DNA from: Sambucus nigra
Taxonomy: Eukaryota; Streptophyta; Magnoliopsida; Dipsacales; Adoxaceae
Length of the DNA: 64,000 bases
NCBI GenBank assembly: GCA_949130495.1
Contig: CASBWL010000421.1
Location: 186,001-250,000 of the forward strand
Reading direction: 5' to 3'
Part shown: in pieces, positions 1 through 13,312 of the stretch
Layout: each line of letters opens with the position of its first letter
Position numbering within the stretch: the first letter of the stretch is position 1
The notes under the pieces: model-generated
Databases searched by the model: none
What the model saw: only the letters and a program-made list of their open reading frames with translations
Told to the model about the DNA's origin: nothing
Made by a program: the position numbers and the translations under genes

Positions 1-335
1 GGAAAACATGGCGTTAGAGGGTAAAAACTCGAAATAGCCCCCCACAGCCCGGTGGGTGGCACCAACACCTCCCACGGGACCAATGTAACTCGTAGGAACT
101 GTCCCCACAGCCGCGGGTCTCTCGGTTTGAGAATACATCGATAATTTGCATATTTCTAGACTTAGGCTTAAAAACATGACGTTAGAGGGTGAAAACTCGA
201 AACAGCCCCCGAACGGCCCCGTGGGTGGCACCAACACCTCCCACGGGACCAATGTAAGTCGTAGGAACTGACCCCGCAGTCGTGGAACTCCAATTTTGAG
301 AATACAAAGGTAATTTGCATATTTCTAGACTTAGG

Positions 336-501
336 CAAAACATGGCGTTAGAGGGTGAAAACTCAAAACAGCCCTCGAACGGCCTCGTGGGTGGCACCAA
401 CACCTCCCACGGGACCAATGTAACTCGTAGGAACTGACCCCATAGCCGCGGGTCTCCCAGCTTGAGAATACGACGATAATTTTCATATTTCATGACTTAG
501 G
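336..501 (+). repeat. Representative 166-bp monomer (CAAAACATGG class)
   Basis: This unit begins CAAAACATGGCG where the long class has CTTAAAAACATGGCG, so it is 3 bp shorter; the landmark before and after it is spaced 166 bp (250 to 416). The class recurs throughout the window in two forms, CAAAACATGG and CAAAACTTGG, often preceded by CTTAAG. Its place within each higher-order unit is reproducible, so it behaves as a fixed monomer type rather than random loss of 3 bp. Confidence 0.9.
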
Positions 502-1451
502 CTTAAAAACATGGCGTTAGAGGGTGAGAACTCAAAACAGCTCCCGAACGTCCCCGTGGGTGGCACAACACCTCCCACGGGACCAGTGTAAATCGTAGGA
601 ACAGACCACACAGCCGCGGGCGTCCCAATTTGAGAATTTGAATATAATTTTAATATTTTTAGACTTAGGCTTAAAAACATAGTGTTAGAGGGTGAAAACT
701 CGAAACAGCCCCCGAACGGCCGAGTGGGTGGCACCAACACCTCCCACGGGACCAATGTAACTCGTAGGAACTGACCCCACAACCGCGGGTCTGCTGGTTT
801 GAGAATACGATGATAATTTGTATATTTCTTGACTTAGGTTTAAAAACATGGCGTTAGAGGGTGAAAACTCAAAACAGCCCCCGAACGTCCCCGTGGGTGG
901 GACCAACACCTCCCACGAGACCAATGTTACTCGTAGGAGATGACCCCATAGCCGCGGGTCTCCCGATTTGAGAGTACGATGGTAATTTGAATATTTATAG
1001 ACCTAGGCTTAAAAACATGACGTTAGAGGATGAAAACTCAAAATAGCCCCCCGAACGGCCCCGTGGGTGGCTCCAACACCTCCCACGGGACCAATGTAAC
1101 TCGTAGGAACAGACCCCGCAGCCGCGGGACTCCCGGTTTGAGAATATGATGGTAATTTTCATATTTCTAAACTTAGGCTTAAAAACATGGCGTTAGAGTG
1201 TGAGAACTCAAAACTGTCCCCGAAGGTCCCCGTGGGTGGCACCAGCATCTCCCACGGGACCAATATAACTCGTAGGAACTGACCCCACAGCCGGGGGTCT
1301 CCCGATTTGAGAGTACGACGATAATTTGTATATTTCTTGACTTAGGCTAAAAAACATGGCGTTAGAGGGTGAGAACTCGAAATAGACCCCGAACGTCCCC
1401 ATGGGTGGCACCAACACCTCCCACGGGACCAGTGTAACTCCTAGGAACTGA

Positions 1452-2710
1452 CCCCACAACCGCGGGACTTTAGGTTTGAGAATACGTCGGTAATTTTCAT
1501 CTTTCTAGACTTAAGCAAAACATGGTGTTAGAGGGTGAAAACTCAAAACATCCCCCGCACAGCCCGATGGGTGGCACCAACACCTCCCACGGGACTAATG
1601 TAACTCATAGGAACTGTCCCCACAACCAAGGGTCTCCTGGTTTGAGAAAACATCGGTAATTTGCATATTTCTTGACTTAGGCTTAAGAACATGGTGTTAA
1701 AAACATGACTTTAGAGGGTGAAAACATGACGTTAAAAACATCTTTCTAGACATATTAAAAACATGACGTTAGAGGGTGAAAACTCGAAACAGCCCCGAAC
1801 GGCCCCGTGGGTGGCACCAACACCTCCCACGGGACCAATGTAACTTGTAGGAACTGACCCCACAGCCGCGGGTCTCCCGGTTTTAGAGTACAATGGTAAT
1901 TTGCATATTTCTAGACCTAGGCTTAAAAACATGACATTAGAAGGTGAAAACTCAAAACAGCCCCCGAACGACCCCGTGGGTGGCACCAACACCTCCCATG
2001 GGACCAATGTACCTCGTAGGAACTGACCCTGCAGCCACGGGACTCCCGGTTTGAGAATACGAAAGTAATTTGCATATTTCTAAACTTAGCCTTTAAAACA
2101 TGGCGTTAGAGGGTGAAAACATGAAACAATGCCCGAACGGCCCCATGGGTGGCACCAACAACTCCCACGGAACCAATGTAACTCGAAGGAACTGACCCCG
2201 CAGCCGCGGGACTCTCGGTTTGAGAATACGACAATAATTTGCATATTTTTAGACTTAGGCTTAATAACATGGCGTTAGAGAGTGAGAACTCAAAACATCC
2301 CCCCGAACGTCCCCGTGGGTGGCACAACACCTCCCACGGGACCAATGTAACTCGTAGGAACTGACCACATAGCCGCGGTTCTCCCAATTTGAGAGTACGA
2401 CGGTAATTTGCACATTTCATGACTTAGGCTTAAAAACATGGCGTTTGAGGGTCAGAACTCGAAAATGACCCCGAACATCCCCGTGGGTGACTCCAACACC
2501 TCCCAAGGGACCAATGTAACTCATAGGAACTGGCCCCACAGCCGCGGGACTCCCGGTTTGAGAATACGTGGGTAATTTGCATTTTTCTAGAGTTAAGCAA
2601 AACATGGCGTTACAGGGTGAAAACTCGAAACAGCACCCACACGGCCCCGTGGGCGAAACAAACACCTCCCACGGGACCGATGTAACTCGTAGGAACTGAC
2701 CCCACAGCCG
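1452..2710 (+). repeat. Higher-order block A, copy 1
   Basis: This segment matches 5,228-6,486 at a constant offset of 3,776 bp. Shared peculiarities include GGGACTTYAGGTTTGAG with ATCTTTCTAG, the block CCCGATGGGYGG, a 71-bp insertion of monomer heads, and TTTGAGGGTCAGAACTCGAAAA. The copies differ at many sites, so the duplication is old relative to the 5.6-kb duplication in domain II. Similarity fades on both sides, which sets the approximate limits. Confidence 0.82.
1691..1761 (+). repeat. 71-bp insertion of nested partial monomer heads (copy 1)
   Basis: The landmark spacing here is 240 bp (1,596 to 1,836), which is 169 plus 71. The extra sequence consists of repeated restarts of the monomer head: one GTTAAAAACATGACTTTAGAGG, a second ATGACGTTAAAAACATC joined to TTTCTAGACATATT from the monomer end, then the normal AAAAACATGACG. 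It looks like repeated slippage or template switching at GTTAAAAACATG. The exact edges are ambiguous because of the internal repetition. Confidence 0.8.
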
Positions 2711-3340
2711 TGGGTAACCGATTTGAGAATACGATGATAATTTGCATATTTATTGACTTAGGCTTAAAAACAAGGCGTCAGAGGGTGAAAGCTCGAAACA
2801 GCCCCCGAACGTTCCCGTGGGTGGCACTAACACATCCCACGGGACCAATGTAACTCCTAGTAACTGACCCCACATCCGCGGGTCTCCCGGTTAGAGAGTA
2901 CGACGAAAATTTGCATATTTCTAGACTTAGGCCTAAAAATAAGACGTTAGAGGGTGAAAACTCGAAACAGCCCCCGAACGTCCCCGTGGGTGGCACCAAC
3001 ACCTCCCACGGGACCAATGTAACTCGTAGGAACTGACCCCACAGCCGCAGGTGTCCCGGTTTGAGAATATGACGATAATTTGTATATTTCTTGACTTAGG
3101 CTTAAAAACATGGCGTTAGCGGGTGAGAACCCGAAACTGATCCCAAATGTCCCAATGTGTGGCACCAACATCTCCCACGGGACCAATATAACTCGCAATA
3201 ACTGACCCCACAGCCGGGGGTCTCTCGGTTTGAGAGTACGACGATAATTTTCATATTTCTTGAGATAGGCTTAAAAACATGGCGTTAGAGCGTGAGAACT
3301 GGAAATAGACCCCGAACGTCCCCGTGGGTGCCACCAAGAC
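2400..3340 (+). repeat. Higher-order block B, copy 1
   Basis: It matches 7,689-8,629 at an offset of 5,289 bp. Shared traits include CATTTTT before the short-class head, CCGTGGGCG with ACCGATGTAACTCG, an AAACAAGGCGT head, and GGTGAGAACCGAAACTGATCCC-like variants near 3,124 and 8,413. It overlaps the right part of block A, so the two offsets describe different exchange events in the same region. Confidence 0.72.
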
Positions 3341-5227
3341 CTCCCACGGGACCAATGTAACTCGTAAGAACTGACCCCACAATCGCGGGTCTCCCGGTTT
3401 GAGAGTACGACGTTGATTTGCACATTTCTAGACTTAGGCTTAAAAACATGACGTTAGAGGGTGAAAACTCGAAATAGCCCCCGAACTTCCTCGTGGGTGG
3501 CACCAACACCTCCCACGGGACCAATGTAACTCATAGGAACTGACCCCACAGCCGCGGGACTCCCGGTTTGAAAATACGTCGGTAATTTGCATATTTCTAA
3601 ACATAGGCTTAAAAACATGACGTTAAAGTAATAAAACTCAAAATAGCCCCCCGAACTGCCCCGTGGTTGGCACCAACACCACCCACGGGACCAATGTAAC
3701 TCGTTGGAACTGACCCCGCAGCCGCGGGACTCCCGGTTTGAGAATACGAAGGTAATTTTCATATTTCTAAACTTAGGCTTAAAAACATGGCGTTAGAGGG
3801 TGAGAACTCGAAATAGCCTCCGAACGTCCCCGTGGGTGGCACCAACACTTCGCACGGGACCAATGTAACTCGTAGGAACTGACCCCACAGCCGCGGGTCT
3901 CCCGGTTTGAGAGTATGACGGTAATTTTCTTATTTAATGACTTAGGCTTAAAAACATGATGTTTGTGGGTGAGAACTCGAAACTGATCGCGAACGTCCCC
4001 GTGGGTGGCACCAACACCTCCCACGGGACCAATGTAACTCGTAGGAACTGACCCCACAGCCGCGGGACTCCCAGTTTCAGAATACGTCGGTAATTTGTAT
4101 ATTTCTAAACTTAAGCAAAACATGGCGTTAGAGGGTGAAAACACGAAACATTCCTCGACCGGACCCGTGAGTGGCACCAACACCTCCCACCGGACCAATG
4201 TAACTTGTAGGAACTGACCCCATAGCCGCGTGTCTCCCGGTTTGAGAATATGACGATAATTTGCATATTTCTTTACTTAGGCTTAAAAACCTGGCGTTAG
4301 AGGGTGAGAACTTGAAACAGCCCCCGAACGTCCCCGTGGGTGGCACCAACACCTCCCACGGGACCAATGTAACTCGTAGGAACTGACCCCACAGCCGCGG
4401 GTCTCCCGATTTGAGATTATGACGGTAATTTTCCTATTTCTTGACTTAGGCTTAAAAACATGGCTTTACAGGGTGAGAACTCGAAACATCCCATGAACGT
4501 CCCCGTGGGTGGCACCAACACCTCCCACGGGACCAATGTAACTCGTAGGAACAGACCACACAGCCGCGGGTCTCCCGGTTTGAGAATATCACGATAATTT
4601 GCATATTTCTTAACTTAGGCTTACAAACAAGGCGTTTGGGTGTGAAAACTTGAAGCAGCCCCCTAACGTCCCCGTGGGTGGTACTAACACCTCCCACGGG
4701 ACCAATGTAACTCTTAGGAACTAAGCCCTTAGCCACGGATCTCCCGATTTGAGAGTACGACGGTTATTTGAATATTTCTAGACTTAGGCTTAAAAACATG
4801 ACGTCAGAGGGTGAACCTCTAAACAACCCCCGAACGTCCCCGTGGGTGACACCAACACCTCCCACAGGACCAACGTAACTCGTAAGAACTGACCCCACAG
4901 CCGCGGGCCTCCCGGTTTGAGAGTACGATGATAATTTATATATTTCTAGACTTAGGCTTAAAAACATGACGTTAGAGGGTAAAAACTCGAAACATCCCCA
5001 GAACGGCCCCGTTGGTGGCACCAACACCTCCCACGGGACCAATGTAACTCGTAGGAACTGACCCCACAGCCGCGGGTCTCCCGGTTTGAGAGTACAAAGG
5101 TAATTTGCAAATTTTTCGACTTAGGCAAAACTTGGCGTTAGAGGGTGAAAACTCGAAACAGCCCCCGAACGGCACCGTGGGAGGCACCAACACCTCCCAC
5201 AGGACCAATGTAACTCGTAGGAACTGA

Positions 5228-6486
5228 CCCCACAGCCGCGGGACTTCAGGTTTGAGAATACGTCAGTAATTTGCATCTTTCTAGACTTAAGCAAAACATG
5301 GTGTTAGAGGGTGAAAACTCAAAACATCCCCCGTACAGCCCGATGGGCGGCATCAACACCTCCCACGGGACCAATGTAACTCGTAGGAACTGTCCCCACA
5401 ACCGCGGGTCTCCCGGTTTGAGAAAACATCGGTAATTTGCATATTTCTTTAATTAGGCTTAAAAACATGGCGTTAAAAATATGACGTTAGAGGGTGAAAA
5501 CATGACGTTAAAAACATCTTTCTAGACATATTAAAAACATGTCTTTAGGGGGTGAAAACTCGAAACAGCCACGAACGGCCCCGTGGGTGGCACCAACATC
5601 TCCCACGGGACCAATGTAACTTGTAGGAACTGACCCCACAGCCGCGGGTCTCCCGGTTTTAGAGTACGATGGTAATTTGCATATTTCTAAACCTAGGCTT
5701 AAAAACATCACATTAGAAGGTGAAAACTCAAAACAGCCCCCAAACGACCCCTTGGGTGGTACCAACACATCCCACGGGACCAATGTACCTCGTAGGAACT
5801 GAACCTGCAGCCACGGGACTCCCGATTTGAGAACACGAAGGTAATTTGCATATTTCTAAACTTAGCCATCAAAACATGGCGTTAGAGGTTGAAAACTCGA
5901 AACAGCTCCCGAACGGCCCCATGGGTGGCACCAACAACTCCCACGGGACCAATGTAACTCGAAGGAACTGACCCCGCAGCCGTGGGACTCCCGGTTTGAG
6001 AATACGACAATAATATGCATATTTCTAGACTTAGGCTTAATAACATGGCGTTAGAGGGTGAGAACTCAAAACATCCCCCCGAACGTCCCCGTGGGTGGCA
6101 CAACACCTCCCGCGGGACCAATGTAACTCGTAAGAACTCACCACACAGCTGCGGGTCTCCCGTTTTGAGAGTACGACGGTAATTTGCACATTTCATGACT
6201 TAGGCTTAAAAACATGGCGTTTGAGGGTCAGAACTCGAAAATAACCCCGAACATCCCCGTGGGTGACTACAACACCTCCCAAGGGACCAATGTAACTCGT
6301 AGGAACTGGCCCCACAGCCGCGGGACTCCCGGTTTGAGAATACGTGGGTAATTTACATTTTTCTAGAGTTAAGCAAAACATGGCGTTAGTGGGTGAAAAC
6401 TCGAAACAGCCCCCGCACGGCCCCGTGGGCGAAACTAACACCTCCCACGGGACCGATGTAACTCGTAGGAACTGACCCCATAGCCG
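5228..6486 (+). repeat. Higher-order block A, copy 2
   Basis: Second copy of the block at 1,452-2,710, offset 3,776 bp with no net length change. It keeps the same 71-bp insertion (about 5,467-5,537) and the same sequence of monomer variants. A shorter piece of the left end (GTGGGACTTCAGG with ATCTTTCTAGACTTAAGC) occurs a third time near 8,675-8,850. Confidence 0.82.
5467..5537 (+). repeat. 71-bp insertion of nested partial monomer heads (copy 2)
   Basis: This is the same insertion as at 1,691-1,761, exactly 3,776 bp later; the landmark spacing is again 240 bp (5,372 to 5,612). Its presence in both blocks shows that it arose before block A was duplicated. A few bases differ between the two copies. 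Confidence 0.8.
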
Positions 6487-7264
6487 CGAGACTCCCGAAT
6501 TGAGAATACGACGATAATTTGCATATTTGTTGACTTAGGCTTAAAAACATGGCGTTAGAGGGTGAAAACTAGAAACGGCCCCCGAATGTCCCCGTGGGTG
6601 GCACCAACACCTCCCGCGGGACCAACATAACTCGTAGGAACTGACCCCGCAGCCGCGGGACTCCCGGTTTGAGAATACGACAATAATTTGCATATTTCTA
6701 GACTTAGGCTTAATAACGTGGCGTTAGAGGGTGAGAACTCAAAATAACCCCCGAACGTCCCCGTGGGTGGCACAACACCTCCCACGGGACCAATGTAACT
6801 CGTAGGAACTGACCACAAAACTGCGGGACTCCCAATTTAAGAATTCGACTGTAATTTGCCTATTTTTAGACATAGGATTAAAAACATAGCGTTAGAGGGT
6901 AAAAACTCGAAACAGCCTCCGAACAATCCAGTGGGTGGCAACAACACCTCCCACGGGACCAATGTAACTCGTAGGAACTCACCCCACAGCCGCGGGTCTG
7001 CCGGTTTGAGAATACGATGATAATTTATATATTTCTTGACTTAGGTTTAAAAACATGGCGTTAGAGGGTGAAACCTCAAAATAACCCCCGAACGTCCCCG
7101 TGGGTGGGACCAACACCTCCCACGGGACCAATGTTACTCGTAAGAGAAGTCCCCACAGCCGCGGGTCTCCCGGTTTGAGAGTAAAATGGTAATTTGCATA
7201 TTTCTAGACTTAGGATTAAAAACATGACGTTAGAGAGTTAAAACTCGAAACAGCCCTCGAACGT

Positions 7265-7294
7265 CCCGTGGGTGGGGTTGGTGCCACCCACGGG
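7265..7294. repeat. Palindrome with inverted loop and right arm
   Basis: In this monomer the left arm CCCGTGGGTGG is normal, but the loop reads GGTTGGTG instead of CACCAACA and the right arm reads CCACCCACGGG instead of CCTCCCACGGG. The right arm is the exact reverse complement of the left arm. The loop is the reverse complement of the usual loop except at its first base. The element keeps its 30-bp length and now has perfect 11-bp arms. Flanking sequence (ACGT before, ACCAATGTAAC after) is ordinary. Confidence 0.9.
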
Positions 7295-7688
7295 ACCAAT
7301 GTAACTCGTAGGAACTGACCCCACAGCCGCGGGTATCCCGATTTGAGAGTACGACGGTAATTTGCATATTTCTAGACCTAGGATTAAAAACAAGACGTTA
7401 TAGGATGAAAACTTGAAACAACCCCCGAACGGCCCCGTGGGTGGCACCAACACCCCCCACGGGACCAATGTAACTCATAGGAACTGACCCCGCAGCCGCG
7501 GGACTCCCGGTTTGAGAATATGAAGGTAATTTGCATATTTCTAAACTTAGGCAAAACTTGGCGTTACAGGGTGATAACTCGAAATAGCCCCCGAACGATC
7601 CCGTGGGTGGCTCCAACACCTCGCACGGGACCGATGTAACTCATAGGAACTGACCCCACAGCCGCAGGTCTGTCGGTTTGAGAGTACG

Positions 7689-8629
7689 GCGGTAATTTGC
7701 ATATTTCATGACTTAGGCTTAAAAACATGGCATTTGAGGGTCAGAACTCGAAAATGACCCCGAATATCCCCGTGGGTGGCACCAACACCTCCCACGGGAC
7801 CAATGTAACTGGTAGGAGCTGAACCCACAGCCGCGGGACTATCGGTTTGAGAATACGTGGGTAATTTGCATTTTTTAGTGTCAAGCAAAACATGGCGTTA
7901 GAGGGTGAAAACTCGAAACAGCCCCCGCACGGCCCCGTGGGCGGAAGTAACACCTCCCACGGGACCGATGTAACTCGTAGGAACTGACCCAATGGCCGTG
8001 GGTCCCCCGATTTGAGAATACGACGATAATTTTCATATTTCTTGACTTTGGCTTAAAAACAAGGCGTTAGAGGGTGAAAACTCGAAACAACCCCCAAACG
8101 TTCCTCTGGGTGGCACTAACACCTCCCAAGGGACCAATGTAACTCCTAAGAACTGACCCCACAGTCGGGGGTGTCCCAGTTTGAGAGTATGACAGAAATT
8201 TGCATATTTCTAGACTTAGGCTTAAAAACAATACGTTAGACGGTGAAAACTTGAAACAACCCTCGAACGTCCTCGTGGGTGGCACCAACACCTCCCACAT
8301 GACCAATGAAACTCGTAGGAACTGACCGCACAGCCGCGGGTCTCCCAGTTTGAGAATATGACGATAATTTGCATATTTCTTGACTTAGGCTTAAAAACAT
8401 GGCGTTAGAGGGTGAGAAACCGAAACTGATCCCAAACATCCCCGTGGGTAGCATCAACATCTCCCACGGGAACAATATAACTCGTAGGAACTGAACCCAT
8501 AGGCGGGGGTCTCCCGGTGTGAGAGTACCATGATAATTTGCATATTTCTTGACTTAGGCTTAAAAATATGGCATTAGAGGGTTAGAACTCGAAATAGACC
8601 CCGAACGTCCCCGTGGGTGGCACCAACAC
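7689..8629 (+). repeat. Higher-order block B, copy 2
   Basis: Second copy of 2,400-3,340. Immediately to the right the sequence switches to the left end of block A (GTGGGACTTCAGG, about 8,675), so this junction joins two segments that are not adjacent in the same order further left. Confidence 0.7.
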
Positions 8630-8879
8630 CTCCCACGGGACCAATGTAACTCGTAGGAACTGACCCCACAGCCGTGGGACTTCAGGTTTGAGAATACGTC
8701 GGGAATTTGCATCTTTCTAGACTTAAGCAAAACATGGTGTTAGAGGGTGAAAACTCGAAACAACCCCCGGACAGCGCGGTGGGTGGCACCAACACCTCCC
8801 ACGGGACCAATGTAACTCTTAGGAACTGTACCCACATTCGCGGGTCACCCGGTTTGAGAATATGTGAGTAATTTCCTTA

Positions 8880-8905
8880 TTTCTAGACTTACTGTAGAAG
8901 GTGAA
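8880..8905 (+). repeat. Monomer junction with 16-bp deletion
   Basis: CTAGACTTA runs directly into CTGTAGAAGGTGAAAACTCG, so the usual GGCTTAAAAACATGACG head is mostly missing. Landmark spacing is 153 bp (8,808 to 8,961), although part of one base in the next landmark is also lost. This deletion is at a different place from the 153-bp monomers of domain III. Confidence 0.75.
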
Positions 8906-11539
8906 AACTCGAAACAGCCCCCGAACGACCCCATTGGTGGCACTAACACCTCTCACGGACCAATGTAACTTATAGGAACTGACCCCGCAGCCGCGGGTCT
9001 CTCGGTTTGAGAATACATCGGTAATTTGCATATTTCTAGACTTAGGCTTAAAAACATGACGTTAGACGGTGAAAACCGGAAACAGCCCCCGAACGGCCTA
9101 GTGGGTGGCACCAACACCTCCCACGGGACCAATGTAACTCGTAGGAACTGACCCCACAACCGCGGGTCTCCCGGTTTGAGAGTACGACGGTAATTTGCAT
9201 ATTTCTTGACTTAGGCTTAAAAACACGGCGTTAGAGGGTGAAAACTCGAACATGACCCCGAACATCCCCGTGGGTGGCACCAACACCCCCCACGGGACCA
9301 ACGTAACTCGTAGGAACTGACCCCACAGCCGCGGGTTTCCCGGTTTGGTAGTACGATGATAATTTGCATATTTCTAGACTTAGGCTTAAAAACATGACGT
9401 TCGAGGGTGAAAACTCGAAACAACCCCCGAACGACCCCGTGGGTGGCACCAACACCTCCCACGGGACCCATGTACCTCGTAGGAACTGACCCCGTAGCCA
9501 CGGGACTCCCGGTTTGAGAATACGAAGGTAATTTACATATTTCTAGACTCAGGCAAAACTTGGCGTTAGAGGGTGAAAACTTGAAACATCCCCCGATCGG
9601 CCCCGTGGGTGGCACCAACACCTCCCACGGGACGAATGTAACTCGTAGGAACTGACCCCGCAGCCGCGGGACTCCCGGTTTGAGAATACGACAATAATTT
9701 GCATATTTCTAGACTTAGGCTTAATAACATGGCGTTAGAGGGTGAGAACTCGAAATAACCCCCGAACGTCCCCATGGGTGGCACAACACCTCCCACGGGA
9801 CAAATGTTACTCATAGGTACTGACCCCACAGCCGCGGGTCTGCCGGTTTGAGAATACGATGATAATTTGCATATTTCTTGACTTAGGTTTAGAAACATGG
9901 AGTTAGAGGGTGAAAACTTGAAACATCCCCCGAACGTCCCCGTGGGTGGGACCAACACCTCACACGGGACCATAGTTAGTCGTAGGAACTGACCCCACAG
10001 CCGCGGGTCTCCCGGTTTGAGAGTACGATGGTAATTTGTATATTTCTAGACTTCGGCTTAAAAACATGACGTTAGAGAGTGAAAACTCGAAATAGCCCCC
10101 GAACGTCCCCGTGGGTGGCACCAACACCTCCCACGGGACCAATGTAACTCGCAGGAACTGACCCCACAGCCGTGGGTCTCCCGATTTGAGAGTACGGCGG
10201 TAATTTGCATATTTCTAGACCTAGGCTAAAAAACATGATGTTAGAGGGTGCAAAACTCAAAACAGCGCCCGAACGGACCCGTGGGTGGCACCAACACCTC
10301 CCACGGGACCAATGTTACTTGTAGGAACAAACCCCACAGCCGCGGGTCTCCCGGTTTGAGAGTACCGACGATAATTTGCATATTTCTAGAGTTAGGCTTA
10401 AAAACATGACGTTAGAGGGTGAAAACTCGAAACAGCCCCCGAACGTCCCCGTGGGTGGCACTAACACCTCCCACGGGACCAATGTAACTCGTAGGAACTG
10501 ACCCCACAGCCGCGGGTCTTCCGGTTTGAGAATATTATGATAATTTGCATATTACTTGACTTAAGCTTAAAAACATGGCGTTGGAGGGTGAAAACTCGAA
10601 ACTGACCCCGAACGGCCTCGTGGGTGGCACAAACACCTCCCACGGGACCAATGTAACTCGTAGGAACTGACCCCACAGCCGTGGGTCACCCGGTTTGAGA
10701 ATCCGACGATAATTAGCATATTTCTTGACTTAGGCTTAAAAACAAGGCGTTAGAGGGTGAAAACTCGAAATAGCCCCCGAACGTCCCCGTGGGTGGCACC
10801 AACACCTCCCACGGGACCAATGTAACTCGTCGAAACTGACCCCCCTGCTGCAGGTCTCCTGGTTTGAGAGTACGACGGTAATATGCATATTTCTAGACTT
10901 AGGCTTAAAAACATGACGTTAGAGGGTGAAAACTCAATACCACACCCGAACGGCCCCGTGGGTGGCACTAACACCTCCCAGGGGACCAATGTAACTCATA
11001 GGAACTAAGCCCACAACCGTGGGTCTCTCGGTTTGAGAATACGATGATAATTTGCATATTTCTTGACTTAGTCTTAAAAACAAGGCGTTAGAGGGTGAAA
11101 ACTCGAAACTACCACCGAACGACCCCGTTGGTGGCACCAACACCTTCCACGGGACCAACGTAAATCGTAGGAACTGACCCCATAGCCGCGGGTCTCCCGG
11201 TTTGAGAGTACGATGGTAATTTGTATATTTCTAGACTTAGGCTTAAAAACATGACGTTAGAGGGTGAAAAATCGACACACCCCCCGAACGGCCCCGTGGG
11301 TGGCACCAACACCTCCCGCGAGACCAATGTAACTCCTAGCAACTGACCCCGCATCCGCGGGACTTCCAGTTTAAGAATGCGAAGGTAGTTTGTGTATTTC
11401 TAGAGTTAGGCAGAACTTGGCGTTAGAGGGTGAAAACTCGAAATAGCCTCCGAACGGCCCCGTGGGTGGCACCAACACCTCCCACGGGACCAATGTAACT
11501 CGTAGGAACTGACCCCACAGCCGCGGGTCTCCCGATTTC

Positions 11540-11820
11540 AGAGTACGATGGTAATATTTAAATATTTCTAGACCTAGGCTTAAAAACATGACGTTAGAGG
11601 GTGAAAACTCGAAACAGCCCCCCGAGCGGCCCCGTGGGTGGCACCAACACCTCCCACGGGACCAATGTAACTCGTAGGAAATGACCCCGTAGCCGTGGGG
11701 CTCCCAGTTTGAGAATACGAAGGTAATTGGCATATTTCTAGACTTAGGCCAAACTTGGCGTTAGAGGGTGAAAACACGAAACAACCCCCAAACGGCCCCG
11801 TGGGTGGCACCAACACCTCC
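11540..11820 (+). repeat. Segment repeated at 1,492 bp (copy 1)
   Basis: It contains GTAATATTTAAATATTTC in place of the usual GTAATTTGCATATTTC, followed by a monomer with GAAATGACCCCG and GGGGCTCCCAG, then a short-class unit with GAAAACACGAAACAACCCCCAAACGG. The same ordered variants occur at 13,030-13,312, which implies a 9-monomer exchange unit. Confidence 0.72.
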
Positions 11821-13029
11821 CACGGGACCAATGTAACTCGTAGGAACTGACCCCGCAGCCGCGGGACTCCGGGTTTGAGAATACGATGATAATTTGCATA
11901 TTTCTATACTTAGGCTTAAAAACATGGCGTTAGAGGGTGAGACTCGAAAAAGCCCCCGAACGTCCCCGGGGTGGCACAACACCTCCCACGGGACCAATGT
12001 AACTCGTAGGAATTGACCACACAGCCGTGGGACTCCTGGTTAGAGAATTCGACTGTAATTTTCATATTTTTAGACATAGGCTTTAAAACATAGCGTTAGA
12101 TGGTGAAAACTCAAAACAGCCCCCGAACGTCCCCGTGGGTGGCACCAACACCTCCCACGGGACCAATGTAACTCGTAGGAACTAACCCCGCATCCGCGGG
12201 ACTCCCAGTTTTAGAGTACGACGGTAATTTGCATATTTCTAGGCCTAGGCTTAAAAACATGACGTTAGAGGGTGAAAACTTAAAACAGCCCCCGAACGGC
12301 CCCGTGGGTGGCACCAAAACCTCCCACGAGACCAATGTAACTCGTAGGACCTGACCCCGCAGCCGTAGGACTCCCGGTTTGAGAATACGAAGGTAATTTG
12401 TATAATTCTAGACTTAGGCAAAACTTGGTGTTAGAGGGTGAAAACTCGAAATAGCTCCTGAATGGCACCTTGGGTGGCACCAACACCTCCCACGGGACCA
12501 ATGTAACTCGTAGGAAGTCACCACGCAGCCGCGGGACTCCCAATTTGAGAATTTGACTGTAATTTGTATATTTTTAGACTTAGGCTTAAAAACATAGCGT
12601 TAGAGGGTGAAAACTCGAAACATCCCCCGAACGGCCCAGTGGGTGGCACCACCACCTCCCACGGGACCAATGTAAGTCGAAGGAACTGACCCCACAGCCG
12701 CGGGTCTATCGGGTTGAGAATATGACGATAATTTAAATATTTCTTGACTTAGGTTTAAAAACTTGGCGTTAGAGGGTGAAAACTCGAAACAGCCCCCGAA
12801 CGTCCCCGTGGGTGGGACCAACACCTCCCACGGTACCAACGTTACTCGTAGGAACTGACCCCACAGCCGTGGGCCTCCCGGTTTGAGAGTACGACGGTAA
12901 TTTGCATATTTCTAGGCTTAGGCTTAAAAACATGACGTTAGAGAGTGAAAACTCGAAACAGCCCCCGAACGTCCCCGTGGGTGGCACCAACACCTCCCAC
13001 GGGACCAATGTAACTCGTAGGAACTGACA

Positions 13030-13312
13030 CCATAGTACGGCGGTAATATTTAAATATTTCTAGACCTAGGTTTAAAAACATGAGGTTAGAGGGTGAAAAC
13101 TCGAAACATCCCCCCGAACGGCCCCGTGGGTGGAACCAACACCTCCCACGGGACCAATGTAACTCGTAGGAAATGACCCCGCAGCCGCGGGGCTCCCAGT
13201 TTGAGAATATGAAGGTAATTTGCATATTTCTAGACTTAGGCAAAACTTGGCGTTAGAGGGTGAAAACACAAAACATCCCCCAAACGGCCCCGTGGGTGGC
13301 ACCAACACCTCC
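13030..13312 (+). repeat. Segment repeated at 1,492 bp (copy 2), with 23-bp deletion at left
   Basis: This matches 11,540-11,820. At its left edge ACTGACACCATAGTACGGCGG lacks the usual GCCGCGGGTCTCCCGGTTTGAG segment. Landmark spacing is 149 bp (13,006 to 13,155), against 172 bp in the other copy, so 23 bp were lost here after the copies separated. Confidence 0.75.
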
